Shown here: in pieces, positions 1-6,928 of the stretch
Numbering within the stretch: the first letter of the stretch is position 1
Layout: each line of letters starts with the position of its first letter
From: Cloacimonetes bacterium UBA4175
GTDB lineage: Bacteria > Cloacimonadota > Cloacimonadia > Cloacimonadales > Cloacimonadaceae
Reading direction: 5' to 3'
Assembly: GCA_002379855.1 (NCBI GenBank)
Contig: DFUX01000076.1
Location: forward strand, 1 to 9,134
DNA: 9,134 nucleotides
The notes under the pieces: model-generated
Database searches by the model: none
Seen by the model: the letters and a program-made list of their open reading frames with translations, nothing else
What the model was told of the DNA's origin: nothing
Made by a program: the position numbers and the translations under genes

Positions 1-129
1 GGCGGCGTTCACCAGGGCGGAGCTTCCGGTCTGGACTGGACTTGATTTGGCGTTGATCAGCATCAGGGTGATGCCGGCATTGAGCAGCAGGACGACTATC
101 ACGAGGGTGACGATGGTTGAAGCTTTCAT
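1..129 (-). CDS. N-terminal fragment of an unidentified membrane-anchored or secreted protein, cut by the window edge
   Basis: The first 43 codons of a gene that continues past the left end of the window. The product starts MKASTIVTLVIVVLLLNAGI, a single hydrophobic stretch of about 20 residues (roughly 5-23) after one Lys. A polar Ser/Gln/Asn-containing segment follows. This is an uncleaved N-terminal anchor or a signal peptide; no lipobox Cys is visible. The start is supported by an AGGGG Shine-Dalgarno-like stretch six bases upstream that overlaps the stop codon of the DUF116 gene. The gap between the two genes is 9 bp, so this is probably the next gene of the same operon. The visible part is too short to assign a family. 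Confidence 0.65.
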   Translation of the reverse strand, partial: MKASTIVTLVIVVLLLNAGITLMLINAKSSPVQTGSSALVNAA

Positions 130-138
130 GGTAATCCC

Positions 139-894
139 CTATTTGAAGCGCTGGATGGCGAATTCGATGCTTGCCAGGTTGACGCGGGTCTCGAAGCAGG
201 GGCCTTTGGGGCGTTCGTTCAGCACGGCATAGATGGGTAAATGCCAGGCGTCGCGCACTCCGTCCAGCAGGTCGCGATGGCAGGCCACGGCCACGATCAC
301 GTTAGGTTTGTAGTCCTGCAACAGTTTGCGCGCCAGGGTGCCGCCGGTCGCCAGAGCCGCTTTGACCTGGTGCTCGGCTGCCATCCTCTTTATCCCGGCG
401 ATGTCGCAGCCGCCGCATTCCTCGCAGTTGAAGATGTTCGAGGTCACGCGCACGGGGCAGTCGGACTTTTGCAGGCAGTGGGGCAGCAGCAGCATGATGT
501 TGGAGTTGCGCACGTCAAGCTGGTCGGTAAGGACGGTTTCGTTGTTGAAATTGAGGAAGGATTCGGTGAGCACGTTGCGGTTGGAAAAGGTGATGATGCG
601 GAAGAAGTTGGCCAGGTTGTAAAAGACGTAGATCAGCATCCATTTACTGAGCCTTTGCAGCCAGCGCGGGCGGATGCGGATGTAGGTGGAGCGCAGGGTA
701 ACTATCCACATCAGCACCATAAAGACCATCGTCAAAAAGCAGATGACCAGCACGGCGGTGACCCATTTGGCAGGCCAGATACCCCGGTAGGCGATGAAGA
801 TGACCCACGCCAGCAACAGGCCCAGGATGATGAGCATCAGGCTGACGAAGGAGGGGAATTTTATCACGGAGAGATATTGTTCTTGTGCTTTCAT
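139..894 (-). CDS. DUF116 family integral membrane protein with a Cys-rich C-terminal domain
   Basis: A 251-residue protein of unknown biochemical function. Two hydrophobic segments near residues 16-36 and 42-66 anchor it in the membrane. A basic, amphipathic stretch follows to about residue 105, then a soluble domain. That domain carries the features I recognise as DUF116: LLLPHCLQ (135-142), a CxxCxxC cluster at Cys157/160/163, an ATGGT motif (182-186), VAVACHRDL (201-209) and ERPKGPC (227-233). Seven Cys residues (140, 146, 157, 160, 163, 205, 233) suggest binding of a metal or iron-sulfur centre, which is inference. The start overlaps the fmt stop in an ATGA arrangement and has a GGAG site five bases upstream (900-903). 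The family has been seen near def/fmt-type genes in other bacteria, but its role there is not established. Confidence 0.85.
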   Translation of the reverse strand: MKAQEQYLSVIKFPSFVSLMLIILGLLLAWVIFIAYRGIWPAKWVTAVLVICFLTMVFMVLMWIVTLRSTYIRIRPRWLQRLSKWMLIYVFYNLANFFRIITFSNRNVLTESFLNFNNETVLTDQLDVRNSNIMLLLPHCLQKSDCPVRVTSNIFNCEECGGCDIAGIKRMAAEHQVKAALATGGTLARKLLQDYKPNVIVAVACHRDLLDGVRDAWHLPIYAVLNERPKGPCFETRVNLASIEFAIQRFK

Positions 895-1853
895 GTGTTC
901 TCCAGATCAGGTTTTGGGGGTTCGCCCGCAAAGCGTTCCCCGGGTTTGAGGCGGGCGCCCAACTGGTATGCCCAGGCGTCCATCGCCCGCTTTCCGGCGG
1001 GCTGCACTTTGAGGATCAAAAGCTGCGCATCGCGGCAATTGACTGTGAAACCGGTGTTTTTGACCACTTGCCCCAGGCTTCCCGGCGTTCCGGAAGGAGG
1101 CTCGGGCAGAGGCCGGGCGGCCAGAATCTTGAGCCGTTCGCCGCGCAACAGGGTGTAGGCGCCGGGCAGGGGTGAAAAGGCGCGGATGCGGTTGTGTAGC
1201 GTGTTTGCCTCCATATTCCAGTCAAGAACGAGGTCGTCCTTGTCCAGCTTGGCGCAATAGCTGGCGCGGCTGTGATCCTGTTCCCTGCCGACAACGCCGT
1301 CGCGTTCCAGAACGGGCAGCAAATCCAGCAGCAACCGCGCGGAAAGCTCCGCCAGACGCCCCTCCAGGGAGGCATGGTCGTCCTCCGGCAGGATGGGCAG
1401 TTCCCTCTGAGCCAGGATTGGCCCGGCATCGAGGCGGGAATTGAGGGCAAAGATGGTGGTGCCCGTGAGGCTGTCGCCGTTCAGCAGCGCGCTTTGCACG
1501 GGGGTCGCTCCGCGATGGAGGGGCAGCAGCGAGGGATGCAAATTTATGGCTCCCAGACGGGTGCTTTCCCGCAGTGGCTTGCGCAGCAGGGCTCCATAGG
1601 AGGCGGTGATGAGCAGGTCAGCCTCCAGGGAGCGGATGCTCCGCACGGAGTCGGGCGAATTCACATCCTCCGGTTGGAACAGGGGCAGGCCCTTGCTCTG
1701 GGCAAACTCCGCCAGGGGACAGAGACGGGGCTTCAGATTGCGTCCCGCGGGGCGTTCCGGACGGCTGAGCACCAGCACGGGCGGAGAGACTTCCAGCAGC
1801 CCGCGCAGGGCTGGCACCGCAAATTGGGAACTGCCGGCAAAGATCAGGCGCAT
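891..1853 (-). CDS. fmt: Methionyl-tRNA formyltransferase
   Basis: A 320-residue enzyme, close to the usual family length of about 310-315. It transfers a formyl group from 10-formyl-tetrahydrofolate to Met-tRNA(fMet) in the cytoplasm. The N-terminal formyltransferase fold has FAGSSQFAVPAL (5-16), RPERPAGRNLK (31-41) and the catalytic signature NLHPSLLPLHRG (104-115) with Asn104 and His106. The catalytic Asp is Asp142 in LDAGPI. The C-terminal tRNA-binding domain begins near AKLDKDDLVLDW (201-212) and includes IRAFSPLPGA (223-232). The open frame runs further upstream across def, but homology begins at this ATG, 2 bp after the def stop. No good Shine-Dalgarno is visible, which fits translational coupling to def. 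Its TGA stop overlaps the DUF116 ATG. Confidence 0.97.
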   Translation of the reverse strand: MRLIFAGSSQFAVPALRGLLEVSPPVLVLSRPERPAGRNLKPRLCPLAEFAQSKGLPLFQPEDVNSPDSVRSIRSLEADLLITASYGALLRKPLRESTRLGAINLHPSLLPLHRGATPVQSALLNGDSLTGTTIFALNSRLDAGPILAQRELPILPEDDHASLEGRLAELSARLLLDLLPVLERDGVVGREQDHSRASYCAKLDKDDLVLDWNMEANTLHNRIRAFSPLPGAYTLLRGERLKILAARPLPEPPSGTPGSLGQVVKNTGFTVNCRDAQLLILKVQPAGKRAMDAWAYQLGARLKPGERFAGEPPKPDLENT

Positions 1854-1855
1854 GC

Positions 1856-2425
1856 TTATTTGGGGCTGGAATTGGTGCCGACGCGGATGTTTTCGCCGTC
1901 CACGGTGGTGGCGGCCAGTTCCTTGAGCTTGCGTTTGAGCTTGAGCCTGGCCAGGGCGCCGACGCGGTCTGTGAACAGGATTCCTTCCAGATGGTCGATC
2001 TCGTGCTGCACGATCACCGCGGGGTAGCCTTCCAGCTCCAGGCGGCGTTCGGCAAGCTCCACATCCTGATAGACAAGGGTGACGCGGGAGGGGCGGGTGA
2101 CATGGGCAAACACCTCGGGGATGCTGATGCAGCCTTCCTCGGTGTCGGTTTCCCCTTCTGCGTCCATGATGCGGGGGTTGATCATCACGAGGGGCTTCTT
2201 TTGGCGTCCCTCCCGGAACCAATCGGGGTCGATCACGATGACGCGCAGGCTTTCACCCACCTGCGGCGCCGCCAAGCCCACGCCATCCCTGAGATACATG
2301 GTGTGGGTGAGGTCGGCGATAAACTCCTTCAGCTCCGGGCTGAGGGCGCTGATTTCCCGCGCTTTGAGGCGCAGGATCTCATCACCGTAGATGCGCACGG
2401 GCAGGAGGCGGGGCTTTCTCTTCAT
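1856..2425 (-). CDS. def: Peptide deformylase
   Basis: A 189-residue metalloenzyme that removes the N-formyl group from nascent proteins at the ribosome exit. All three family motifs are intact. Motif 1 is GVGLAAPQ (48-55). Motif 2 is EGCIS (97-101), whose Cys99 is a metal ligand. Motif 3 is QHEIDHLEG (140-148), where His141 and His145 are metal ligands and Glu142 is the catalytic base. A Lys-rich helix (about 160-170) and a short polar tail follow. The start codon shares one base with the yajC stop (TGATG), and there is no clear Shine-Dalgarno, so translation probably depends on re-initiation after yajC. It lies directly upstream of fmt, so the enzymes that add and remove the formyl group are made together. 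Confidence 0.97.
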   Translation of the reverse strand: MKRKPRLLPVRIYGDEILRLKAREISALSPELKEFIADLTHTMYLRDGVGLAAPQVGESLRVIVIDPDWFREGRQKKPLVMINPRIMDAEGETDTEEGCISIPEVFAHVTRPSRVTLVYQDVELAERRLELEGYPAVIVQHEIDHLEGILFTDRVGALARLKLKRKLKELAATTVDGENIRVGTNSSPK

Positions 2426-2757
2426 CAGGCATTAGGTTCGCCGGTCTTGACCAGAGAGGCGATGGCGCCGCGCTGAAACTCCACGCGTACCTTGTTCGTG
2501 TCGTCGATCTCCAGCACGACGATGTTCTTGTCCGGCTTAATGCTCACGATTCGCCCGTAGATGCCGGAGGTGGTGATGACGCGGTCGTTCACCTGCAGGG
2601 CGTCCAGCATCTTCTGCAGTTGCTTCTGCTTCTTTTGCTGGGGCATGATCATGAGAAAATAGAGCAGGGCGAACATGATGATGATGGGCAAAAAGGCGCC
2701 CAATCCGCCCGCCGCTCCGCCTGTGTTGGCCTGGGCTTGTAACAGTGTATGGATCAT
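2425..2757 (-). CDS. yajC: Preprotein translocase accessory subunit YajC
   Basis: A 110-residue single-pass inner-membrane protein, the normal size for YajC, which associates with SecDF in the Sec export machinery. A short Gly/Ala-rich N-terminus leads into one hydrophobic helix (about 21-38). The typical PQQKKQKQLQKM segment follows (39-50), then a small cytoplasmic beta domain with VNDRVITTSGIYGRI (56-70). The start is well supported by an AAGGAG site six bases upstream. The partner genes secD and secF are not in the window; in many bacteria yajC sits just before them. Here it lies between pgpA and def instead. Confidence 0.95.
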   Translation of the reverse strand: MIHTLLQAQANTGGAAGGLGAFLPIIIMFALLYFLMIMPQQKKQKQLQKMLDALQVNDRVITTSGIYGRIVSIKPDKNIVVLEIDDTNKVRVEFQRGAIASLVKTGEPNA

Positions 2758-2763
2758 ATTTAT

Positions 2764-2769
2764 CTCCTT
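2764..2769 (-). promoter_or_regulatory. Strong ribosome binding site of yajC
   Basis: AAGGAG on the minus strand, six bases before the yajC ATG. It overlaps the TAA stop of pgpA. It is the best Shine-Dalgarno match in the operon and fixes the yajC start. Confidence 0.8.
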
Positions 2770-3259
2770 ATGCTAAACCAAAGAATCTTGGCGTAATATG
2801 CAGTAATATCCTGATCAGGATGTTTGCGTAAAGCCCGGCGAGCAGATCGTCAACCGTGATGCCCCAGCCGCCGGGCAGACGCTGGGAGTGGTTGACAGGA
2901 AAGGGTTTGGCGATGTCGAAAGCCCTGAAGAGCACAAAGGCGTAGATCGCCACCGGCAGGGTGCGGGGCAGCAGCAGGACGGTGACAAAAAAACCGCAGG
3001 CTTCGTCGATCACGATGGCGGGGGCGTCGTGCCCGAGGGTCTTTTCCGCCTTGCCGCTCAACCAGACCGAAACGCCGCAAAGCGCCAGCAGAGCGGCAGA
3101 ATACCACGCCCATCCCCAGCCTTCAAACAGGAAACCGGGCAGGACAAGATAGACCGCGGCGGCGAGCAGAGTGCCAAAGCTGCCCGGGGCAAAAGGGATG
3201 AACCCCACTCCGAAAAGGGAGGCGAAAAAGCTTGCCGGGGTAAGTTTGCGCGCGCTCAT
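2768..3259 (-). CDS. pgpA: Phosphatidylglycerophosphatase A
   Basis: A 163-residue integral membrane phosphatase that converts phosphatidylglycerophosphate to phosphatidylglycerol, the last step of PG synthesis. Family signatures are present in order: GVGFIPFAPGSFGTL (17-31), IVIDEACG (82-89), FRAFDIAKPFP (111-121) and GITVDDLLAG (133-142). The acidic residues in these motifs are the expected metal-binding and catalytic positions. Hydrophobic segments lie near 30-45, 52-68, 88-110 and 140-153. An in-frame ATG lies 45 bases upstream inside surA. I prefer the ATG at 3259 because it forms an ATGA overlap with the surA stop and places the conserved N-terminal motif at the usual distance. No clear Shine-Dalgarno is visible, which suggests coupling to surA. 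Ten bp separate its stop from yajC. Confidence 0.93.
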   Translation of the reverse strand: MSARKLTPASFFASLFGVGFIPFAPGSFGTLLAAAVYLVLPGFLFEGWGWAWYSAALLALCGVSVWLSGKAEKTLGHDAPAIVIDEACGFFVTVLLLPRTLPVAIYAFVLFRAFDIAKPFPVNHSQRLPGGWGITVDDLLAGLYANILIRILLHITPRFFGLA

Positions 3260-4515
3260 TCGATTATCTGGACGTATGCCTCTTTCATCAGTTCCTGGAT
3301 CCACACATTGTATGCCTGCAAGGTCTTGGTGCTGCGCAGGTAGTCCTGAAGTTTGTCTTTCACTTCCTCGTATTCAAAGATGCGCGCGGGAAGTTCTTCC
3401 AGGCGGGAAAAGAGGTAGAGTATGCCCTGGTTTTCCAGCACGGGGGTGATGCCGCCCACCGGCGAGGAATTGATCTGGCCGGCGAAAAGCTCGGGAAATT
3501 CGTTGGCGGCAAAGTCACCCAGGACGCCGCCATTCTCCGCAGCATCGGGATCGTTGGAATATTGGCGCGCCAGGTCTTCAAAGCTGGCTTCCTTGTTCAG
3601 GAACTTTGCGCGCACCTCCTCCATCTGCTCACGGGCTGCCAAAGTGTCCGCGTGCGAGGGAGCCACGATCTTTAGGATATGGCTGGCGCGGATTTCATTG
3701 CCGCGGGTCTCGGTGAGTTTGATCAGATGGTAGCCATATTCGGTCTTTACGATGGGGGATATCTCACCCCGGTTCAGGTTGAAAGCCGCGTCCTCAAAGG
3801 GTTTAACCATCATGCCCTTGCTGAAGAAACCCAGGTCTCCCCCGCGTTCCTTGCTGGGGCAATCGCTGTATTGGGTGGCGAGGGCGGCGAAGTCCCCGCC
3901 TTTGTCCAGGCGTTCCTGGATATCCCTGATCTCCGCCAGTTTGGCGTTGTCGGTGGCTTCGCTGGGCTTGATCTCGCGCATGATGACGCCGGTCTTCCAG
4001 GTGACGGGCTTCACCGCCAGGGTGTCTTTGCTGGCTTCGTAAAAGGCCTCCATCTCCGCCTCGGTCACATTGACCTTGGATGTCACATTGCGGGCGATAA
4101 GCTGTTCGGAAAGCGCACGTTCGGTGAGCATATCCTTAATCGAGGACAGCAGCTCCGGCTCGGTGAGCTTTTCCTGCGCCAGGGCGACCCTGAATTCCGC
4201 CTCGGAGGGATAGTTCTTCTTGATCTCCGCCACCCTGCGCTCCGCTTCCCGCCTCACTTTGCCCTCATCCAGTCTGATATCCATCTCTTTCGCCTTTTGC
4301 ACGATGACCTTGTTTTGGATGATCTGCTGCAGCACAATAGCCGGAGTCATGCTTTCGTCCAGTATTCCGGCGGCTTTGAGGTGGAGCATCTCGTTTTGGA
4401 TGTCACTCATCAGAATGATTTCGTTGCCGACCTTGGCGACAATGCGGTCAACCAGATCGGCATTCAACCCTGCCAGGCAGAGCAGAAGCAGGCTTATCAA
4501 CAGTGTTCTCTTCAT
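3256..4515 (-). CDS. surA: SurA-type periplasmic peptidyl-prolyl isomerase and chaperone with two parvulin domains
   Basis: A 419-residue exported folding factor. In known systems SurA escorts outer-membrane proteins across the periplasm. A signal peptide occupies residues 1-19 (MKRTLLISLLLLCLAGLNA) and is followed by DLVDRIVAKVGNEIILMSDI, the typical start of the SurA N-terminal domain (about 20-165). Parvulin domain 1 spans about 175-268, with GGDLGFFSKGMM (225-236), PFEDAAF and EYGYHLIKL (259-267). Parvulin domain 2 starts at ASHILKIV (277-284) and runs to about 370, with GGVLGDF (329-335). A helical C-terminal segment (about 377-412) completes the SurA layout. An AAGGTG site (4521-4526) overlaps the previous stop and supports the start. 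The domain order matches SurA; the exact orthology and client range are inferred. Confidence 0.9.
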   Translation of the reverse strand: MKRTLLISLLLLCLAGLNADLVDRIVAKVGNEIILMSDIQNEMLHLKAAGILDESMTPAIVLQQIIQNKVIVQKAKEMDIRLDEGKVRREAERRVAEIKKNYPSEAEFRVALAQEKLTEPELLSSIKDMLTERALSEQLIARNVTSKVNVTEAEMEAFYEASKDTLAVKPVTWKTGVIMREIKPSEATDNAKLAEIRDIQERLDKGGDFAALATQYSDCPSKERGGDLGFFSKGMMVKPFEDAAFNLNRGEISPIVKTEYGYHLIKLTETRGNEIRASHILKIVAPSHADTLAAREQMEEVRAKFLNKEASFEDLARQYSNDPDAAENGGVLGDFAANEFPELFAGQINSSPVGGITPVLENQGILYLFSRLEELPARIFEYEEVKDKLQDYLRSTKTLQAYNVWIQELMKEAYVQIIE

Positions 4516-4520
4516 CTTAA

Positions 4521-4526
4521 CACCTT
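4521..4526 (-). promoter_or_regulatory. Ribosome binding site of surA
   Basis: AAGGTG on the minus strand, five bases before the surA ATG and overlapping the TAA stop of the upstream PpiC-like gene. It supports the first ATG as the start, directly before the signal peptide. Confidence 0.6.
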
Positions 4527-5337
4527 AATAGTAATAGATTTTATTGTCTTTGGCCTTCAATTCGCGCAGCAGGTCTTCATAGACCTGATTCAGCTTTTCA
4601 GCCAGCAGGATGGCGCGGATTTCGCCCTTGTAATCCTCAAAGTTCGCTTCCTTGCTGCCTTCCCGTTGATTGATATAGCGCAGCAGATAGACGCCGTCAG
4701 CAGTTGCCAGGCGGCCAATTTCATCCTTCTTCAGTTCATGCGCGGCGCGCCAGAAGAGGGAATCCGGCCCGTTCGCGGTCACGTAGCCCATGTAACCCAG
4801 CTTGTCCTTGAGGGGTTCCTGGGAGTAGGAAAGCGCCGCTTCATCGAAATTCAGACCTTCCTGCAGGCGTTTGAACAGGATGCTGGCGGCATTGGCGTCG
4901 GTGAGGAAGATTCTCTGCACGTCATACTCCTGCAGCTTGCCTTGGAAGTCCGAGCGGTGCAGGCGGTAATAGGCAAAGAGCGCTTCCTCGCTGATCTCCA
5001 TCTGGCTCATGCGGCTGGCGATCAGGGCGTTGGCCTTGATCTTGCGGGTCGCGTAGTCGATACGCTGTTTCACCCCGCTTTCCTGATCCAATTTCTGTTC
5101 CTCCGCCGCTTGCGCCAGCAGGGTCACGTTCACCCAGTCCTCGATCTCCTGCTTTTTCTGCTCGGAGGTGAGGGCTGCCCACTGCTCATCGCTGAAGGTG
5201 GCGCGGAAGTCCTCCAGATACAGCATTTCGCCGTTCACCTGCGCCAGGGGCGTGGCAGGCCGTTCTTCTTTGCGTTTGCAGCCACAGAGCAGCACGAGGC
5301 AAACCAGGACAGGCAGCAGGACTCTACGCATATTCAT
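4525..5337 (-). CDS. PpiC/SurA-like peptidyl-prolyl isomerase lipoprotein with a degenerate parvulin domain
   Basis: A 270-residue predicted lipoprotein. The N-terminus MNMRRVLLPVLVCLVLLCGC is a short basic, hydrophobic signal with a lipobox-like LCGC, making Cys20 the lipidated residue. A SurA/PrsA-type helical N-domain follows (about 31-110, starting LAQVNGEMLYLEDF). Residues about 138-222 resemble a parvulin fold (VQRIFLTD, then a helix, then GVYLLRYINQ). The usual GGDLG motif is replaced by DKLGYMG (178-184), so catalytic activity is doubtful. The C-terminus (about 233-262) is charged and helical. Two possible starts lie six bases apart (codons 1 and 3) and neither has a clear Shine-Dalgarno. 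The gene begins 3 bp after the preceding stop and ends 9 bp before surA. A membrane-tethered chaperone working with SurA is a reasonable inference. Confidence 0.85.
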   Translation of the reverse strand: MNMRRVLLPVLVCLVLLCGCKRKEERPATPLAQVNGEMLYLEDFRATFSDEQWAALTSEQKKQEIEDWVNVTLLAQAAEEQKLDQESGVKQRIDYATRKIKANALIASRMSQMEISEEALFAYYRLHRSDFQGKLQEYDVQRIFLTDANAASILFKRLQEGLNFDEAALSYSQEPLKDKLGYMGYVTANGPDSLFWRAAHELKKDEIGRLATADGVYLLRYINQREGSKEANFEDYKGEIRAILLAEKLNQVYEDLLRELKAKDNKIYYY

Positions 5338-5340
5338 ATT

Positions 5341-6633
5341 TTACAGGAACGGCGGGGTATATTTGATCACCAGACGGGGCATCTTGTTCACCGGAGTGTC
5401 GGGATCGTCAAAATGCCAGAATTCCATCTTGCCAAAGCGCAGCATCTCATGCCGGGAGCGGATGATCACTCCAAAGGGCTGGTCGCCCGGAGAGTCGATA
5501 TCCTCGTCACCGGAGGCAAAAGCCTGCACGATGGGCGTGATGTTCACCACCACGCGGTCGCCCGTCACCAGCGCGGAAGCTGTTTCCAGCCCGCTGCTGA
5601 TCTTCCCGTCCGGGATGGCGATGGCGGGATCGAGATCCAGATGCTCGCGCAGCCAGTCCGTCCACAGGTAATACTGGATTTCCGAGCCGTAATAATCGTT
5701 ATCCTTCAGATACAGGATCAGTTCCGCCTTGTTGATGGTGGCGCGCTTGCGGTCTTTTTCGGAGAGGATATTGCCCGCGGGATCGACAAAGAGGTCGTAA
5801 TTGAGGTTAAAATTCACATAGAGGCGGGAGGGCGCGATGTTGGAAAGCACCCACCGGTTTTCCAATACGGGAGCGGTTTCATAGTCCGCCCGGTAGCTGT
5901 CCACAAAAGCCCTGGACTCATATTTGTAGAGGGTGGTGTCGTCCGGCGCCTTGTAGTTGAAGCGCAGGCGCGGGCCCCTGCCGCTTTCCCGGGAAAGGAT
6001 TTCGCCATAGGCTCCGTCACTGCTGGTGATCACCATGCTGAAGCCCAGGGTATCCGCCACGTTTTCCCATCCCTCGCGCCAGTTCTCCAGATCGGAGGCG
6101 GCCAGGGGAATCTTCACCACGGTGCCATAGGTGGAAACGCTGTCCGGCACGGTAAAGGCGGGCTGATTGAGGGGATGGATGTTCTCATCCAGGACCAGCG
6201 CGGTGCTGTCCGCACGCCATACCTGGTTGAGCTTGCTCACGGACAGTTCCAGGGGATTGCGCCCCGCGGGGGAACGCTTCACCAGGGTCAGCTCCAGCCA
6301 ACAGGAGTCCTGGTAGGCGCCGCCGGGGATGTAAAAATCCTGCGGGATGCCCGTGAACCGCATCAGCGCCTCAGCCTCAACCCCCTCCCAGTTCCCGCAG
6401 AGCAAAGCCGATTCCAGCCCGCCGATCTTGCCCTCGGCGGGAAAGCTGAAACCCCCGTTGCCGGTCGCGCAGTCATCGCTGAAGCAGGTGCTGTCCACAA
6501 TCGTCTGCACCGTCACTCCCGACCAGTTGTTACCGGTGAGGTTATCCTTGTTGGTGCATCCCGTCAAATACAACATTCCAATGAATGCCAGACAGGACGC
6601 AGCCAAATTTCTGATCATCTTCCATGATACCAT
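5341..6633 (-). CDS. Hypothetical lipoprotein with two DNRLRE-like beta modules
   Basis: A 430-residue predicted lipoprotein of unknown function. The signal peptide ends in a good lipobox, LTGC, with Cys26 as the lipidation site. The mature part looks like two related beta-rich modules, about 75-227 and 265-427. Each contains a segment such as CWLELTLVKR (111-120) or AELILYLKDN (303-312), a later LGFSMVITSS or FGVIIRSRHE stretch, and a PRLxxxY ending (PRLRFNY 221-227, PRLVIKY 419-425). The endings and the NITPIVQAFASG segment (364-375) recall DNRLRE-type domains of surface proteins, but I cannot confirm the family. An AAGG site lies ten bases before the first ATG; a second in-frame ATG at codon 6 is less likely. 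It is the first gene of the series after the origin, so its promoter probably lies within 6634-6760. Confidence 0.8.
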   Translation of the reverse strand: MVSWKMIRNLAASCLAFIGMLYLTGCTNKDNLTGNNWSGVTVQTIVDSTCFSDDCATGNGGFSFPAEGKIGGLESALLCGNWEGVEAEALMRFTGIPQDFYIPGGAYQDSCWLELTLVKRSPAGRNPLELSVSKLNQVWRADSTALVLDENIHPLNQPAFTVPDSVSTYGTVVKIPLAASDLENWREGWENVADTLGFSMVITSSDGAYGEILSRESGRGPRLRFNYKAPDDTTLYKYESRAFVDSYRADYETAPVLENRWVLSNIAPSRLYVNFNLNYDLFVDPAGNILSEKDRKRATINKAELILYLKDNDYYGSEIQYYLWTDWLREHLDLDPAIAIPDGKISSGLETASALVTGDRVVVNITPIVQAFASGDEDIDSPGDQPFGVIIRSRHEMLRFGKMEFWHFDDPDTPVNKMPRLVIKYTPPFL

Positions 6634-6688
6634 AATTAAAATACCTTAGAGAATTAAGATTTTCTAAATTAGTAGATATAGTAGGCAC
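6634..6688. other. Candidate origin unwinding element: AT-rich DNA with DnaA-trio repeats
   Basis: Positions 6634-6669 are very AT-rich. They are followed on the plus strand by TAG TAG ATA TAG TAG (6670-6684), a four-base GCAC spacer and a perfect DnaA box (6689-6697). Published work on Bacillus subtilis describes a basal unwinding system made of a DnaA box, a GC-rich spacer, TAG-like trinucleotides (DnaA-trio) and AT-rich DNA. Order, strand and spacing agree here, and four of the five triplets fit the preferred trio exactly. The element lies between dnaA and the next gene, as in Bacillus. It also holds the upstream region of the lipoprotein operon, so promoter and unwinding functions may overlap. 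I see no convincing -35/-10 pair. Confidence 0.7.
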
Positions 6689-6875
6689 TGTGGATAAGGG
6701 GATTTCTGGTCAACCTTTTTTTTAACTTATTGCCAAAAAAGCATAAAGCCAAGCCCAAAATTTGTGCATAAGTTGTGGATAAACACCCCCTCTTCCGGAA
6801 GCTTATCCACGCCGTTTTGACCCCGTTCGCGTTGAGGCGGAAATATCCACAGCTTTCCACCGCTATCCATCCACA
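6689..6875. other. DnaA-box cluster downstream of dnaA (oriC, part 1)
   Basis: Perfect boxes (TGTGGATAA on plus) lie at 6689-6697 and 6774-6782. TGTGCATAA at 6763-6771 matches the relaxed TTATNCACA consensus. All three point the same way, and the last two start 11 bp apart, about one helical turn. Three further sites lie in the opposite orientation: TTATCCACG at 6803-6811, ATATCCACA at 6843-6851 and a weak CCATCCACA at 6867-6875. This density just after the dnaA stop is strong evidence of an origin. Box strength is judged from the consensus only. Confidence 0.85.
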
Positions 6876-6894
6876 GGGGTGCACAACTCCGCCT

Positions 6895-6919
6895 AAAAAC
6901 TCGGGCATTCGCTTGTCCG
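6895..6919 (-). terminator. Possible weak terminator after dnaA
   Basis: On the minus strand, 9 bp past the dnaA stop, CGGACA and TGCCCG can pair at five of six positions around the loop AGCGAA. They are followed by a run of five T. The imperfect stem makes this uncertain, but the position fits the end of the dnaA transcript before the origin boxes. Confidence 0.35.
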
Positions 6920-6928
6920 GCAGCGCTT

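Noticed and set aside
1854..2222. N-terminal extension of fmt into def
   Set aside because: The extra 123 codons are Arg/Pro/His-rich and are the shifted-frame reading of def. Formyltransferase homology begins at the ATG at 1853.
3679..6627. 982-codon open frame on the plus strand
   Set aside because: It is the in-register complement of three well-supported minus-strand genes, has no ribosome binding site or recognisable domains, and is explained by codon bias.
6679..6713. TTGACC ... TACTAT as a promoter for the lipoprotein operon (minus strand)
   Set aside because: The spacer is 24 bp, too long for a standard sigma-70 promoter, and TACTAT is part of the trio repeat.
6669..6908. 79-codon minus-strand open frame between dnaA and the lipoprotein gene
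   Set aside because: It covers the DnaA boxes and trio repeats, has no ribosome site and no family resemblance; the DNA is better explained as origin.
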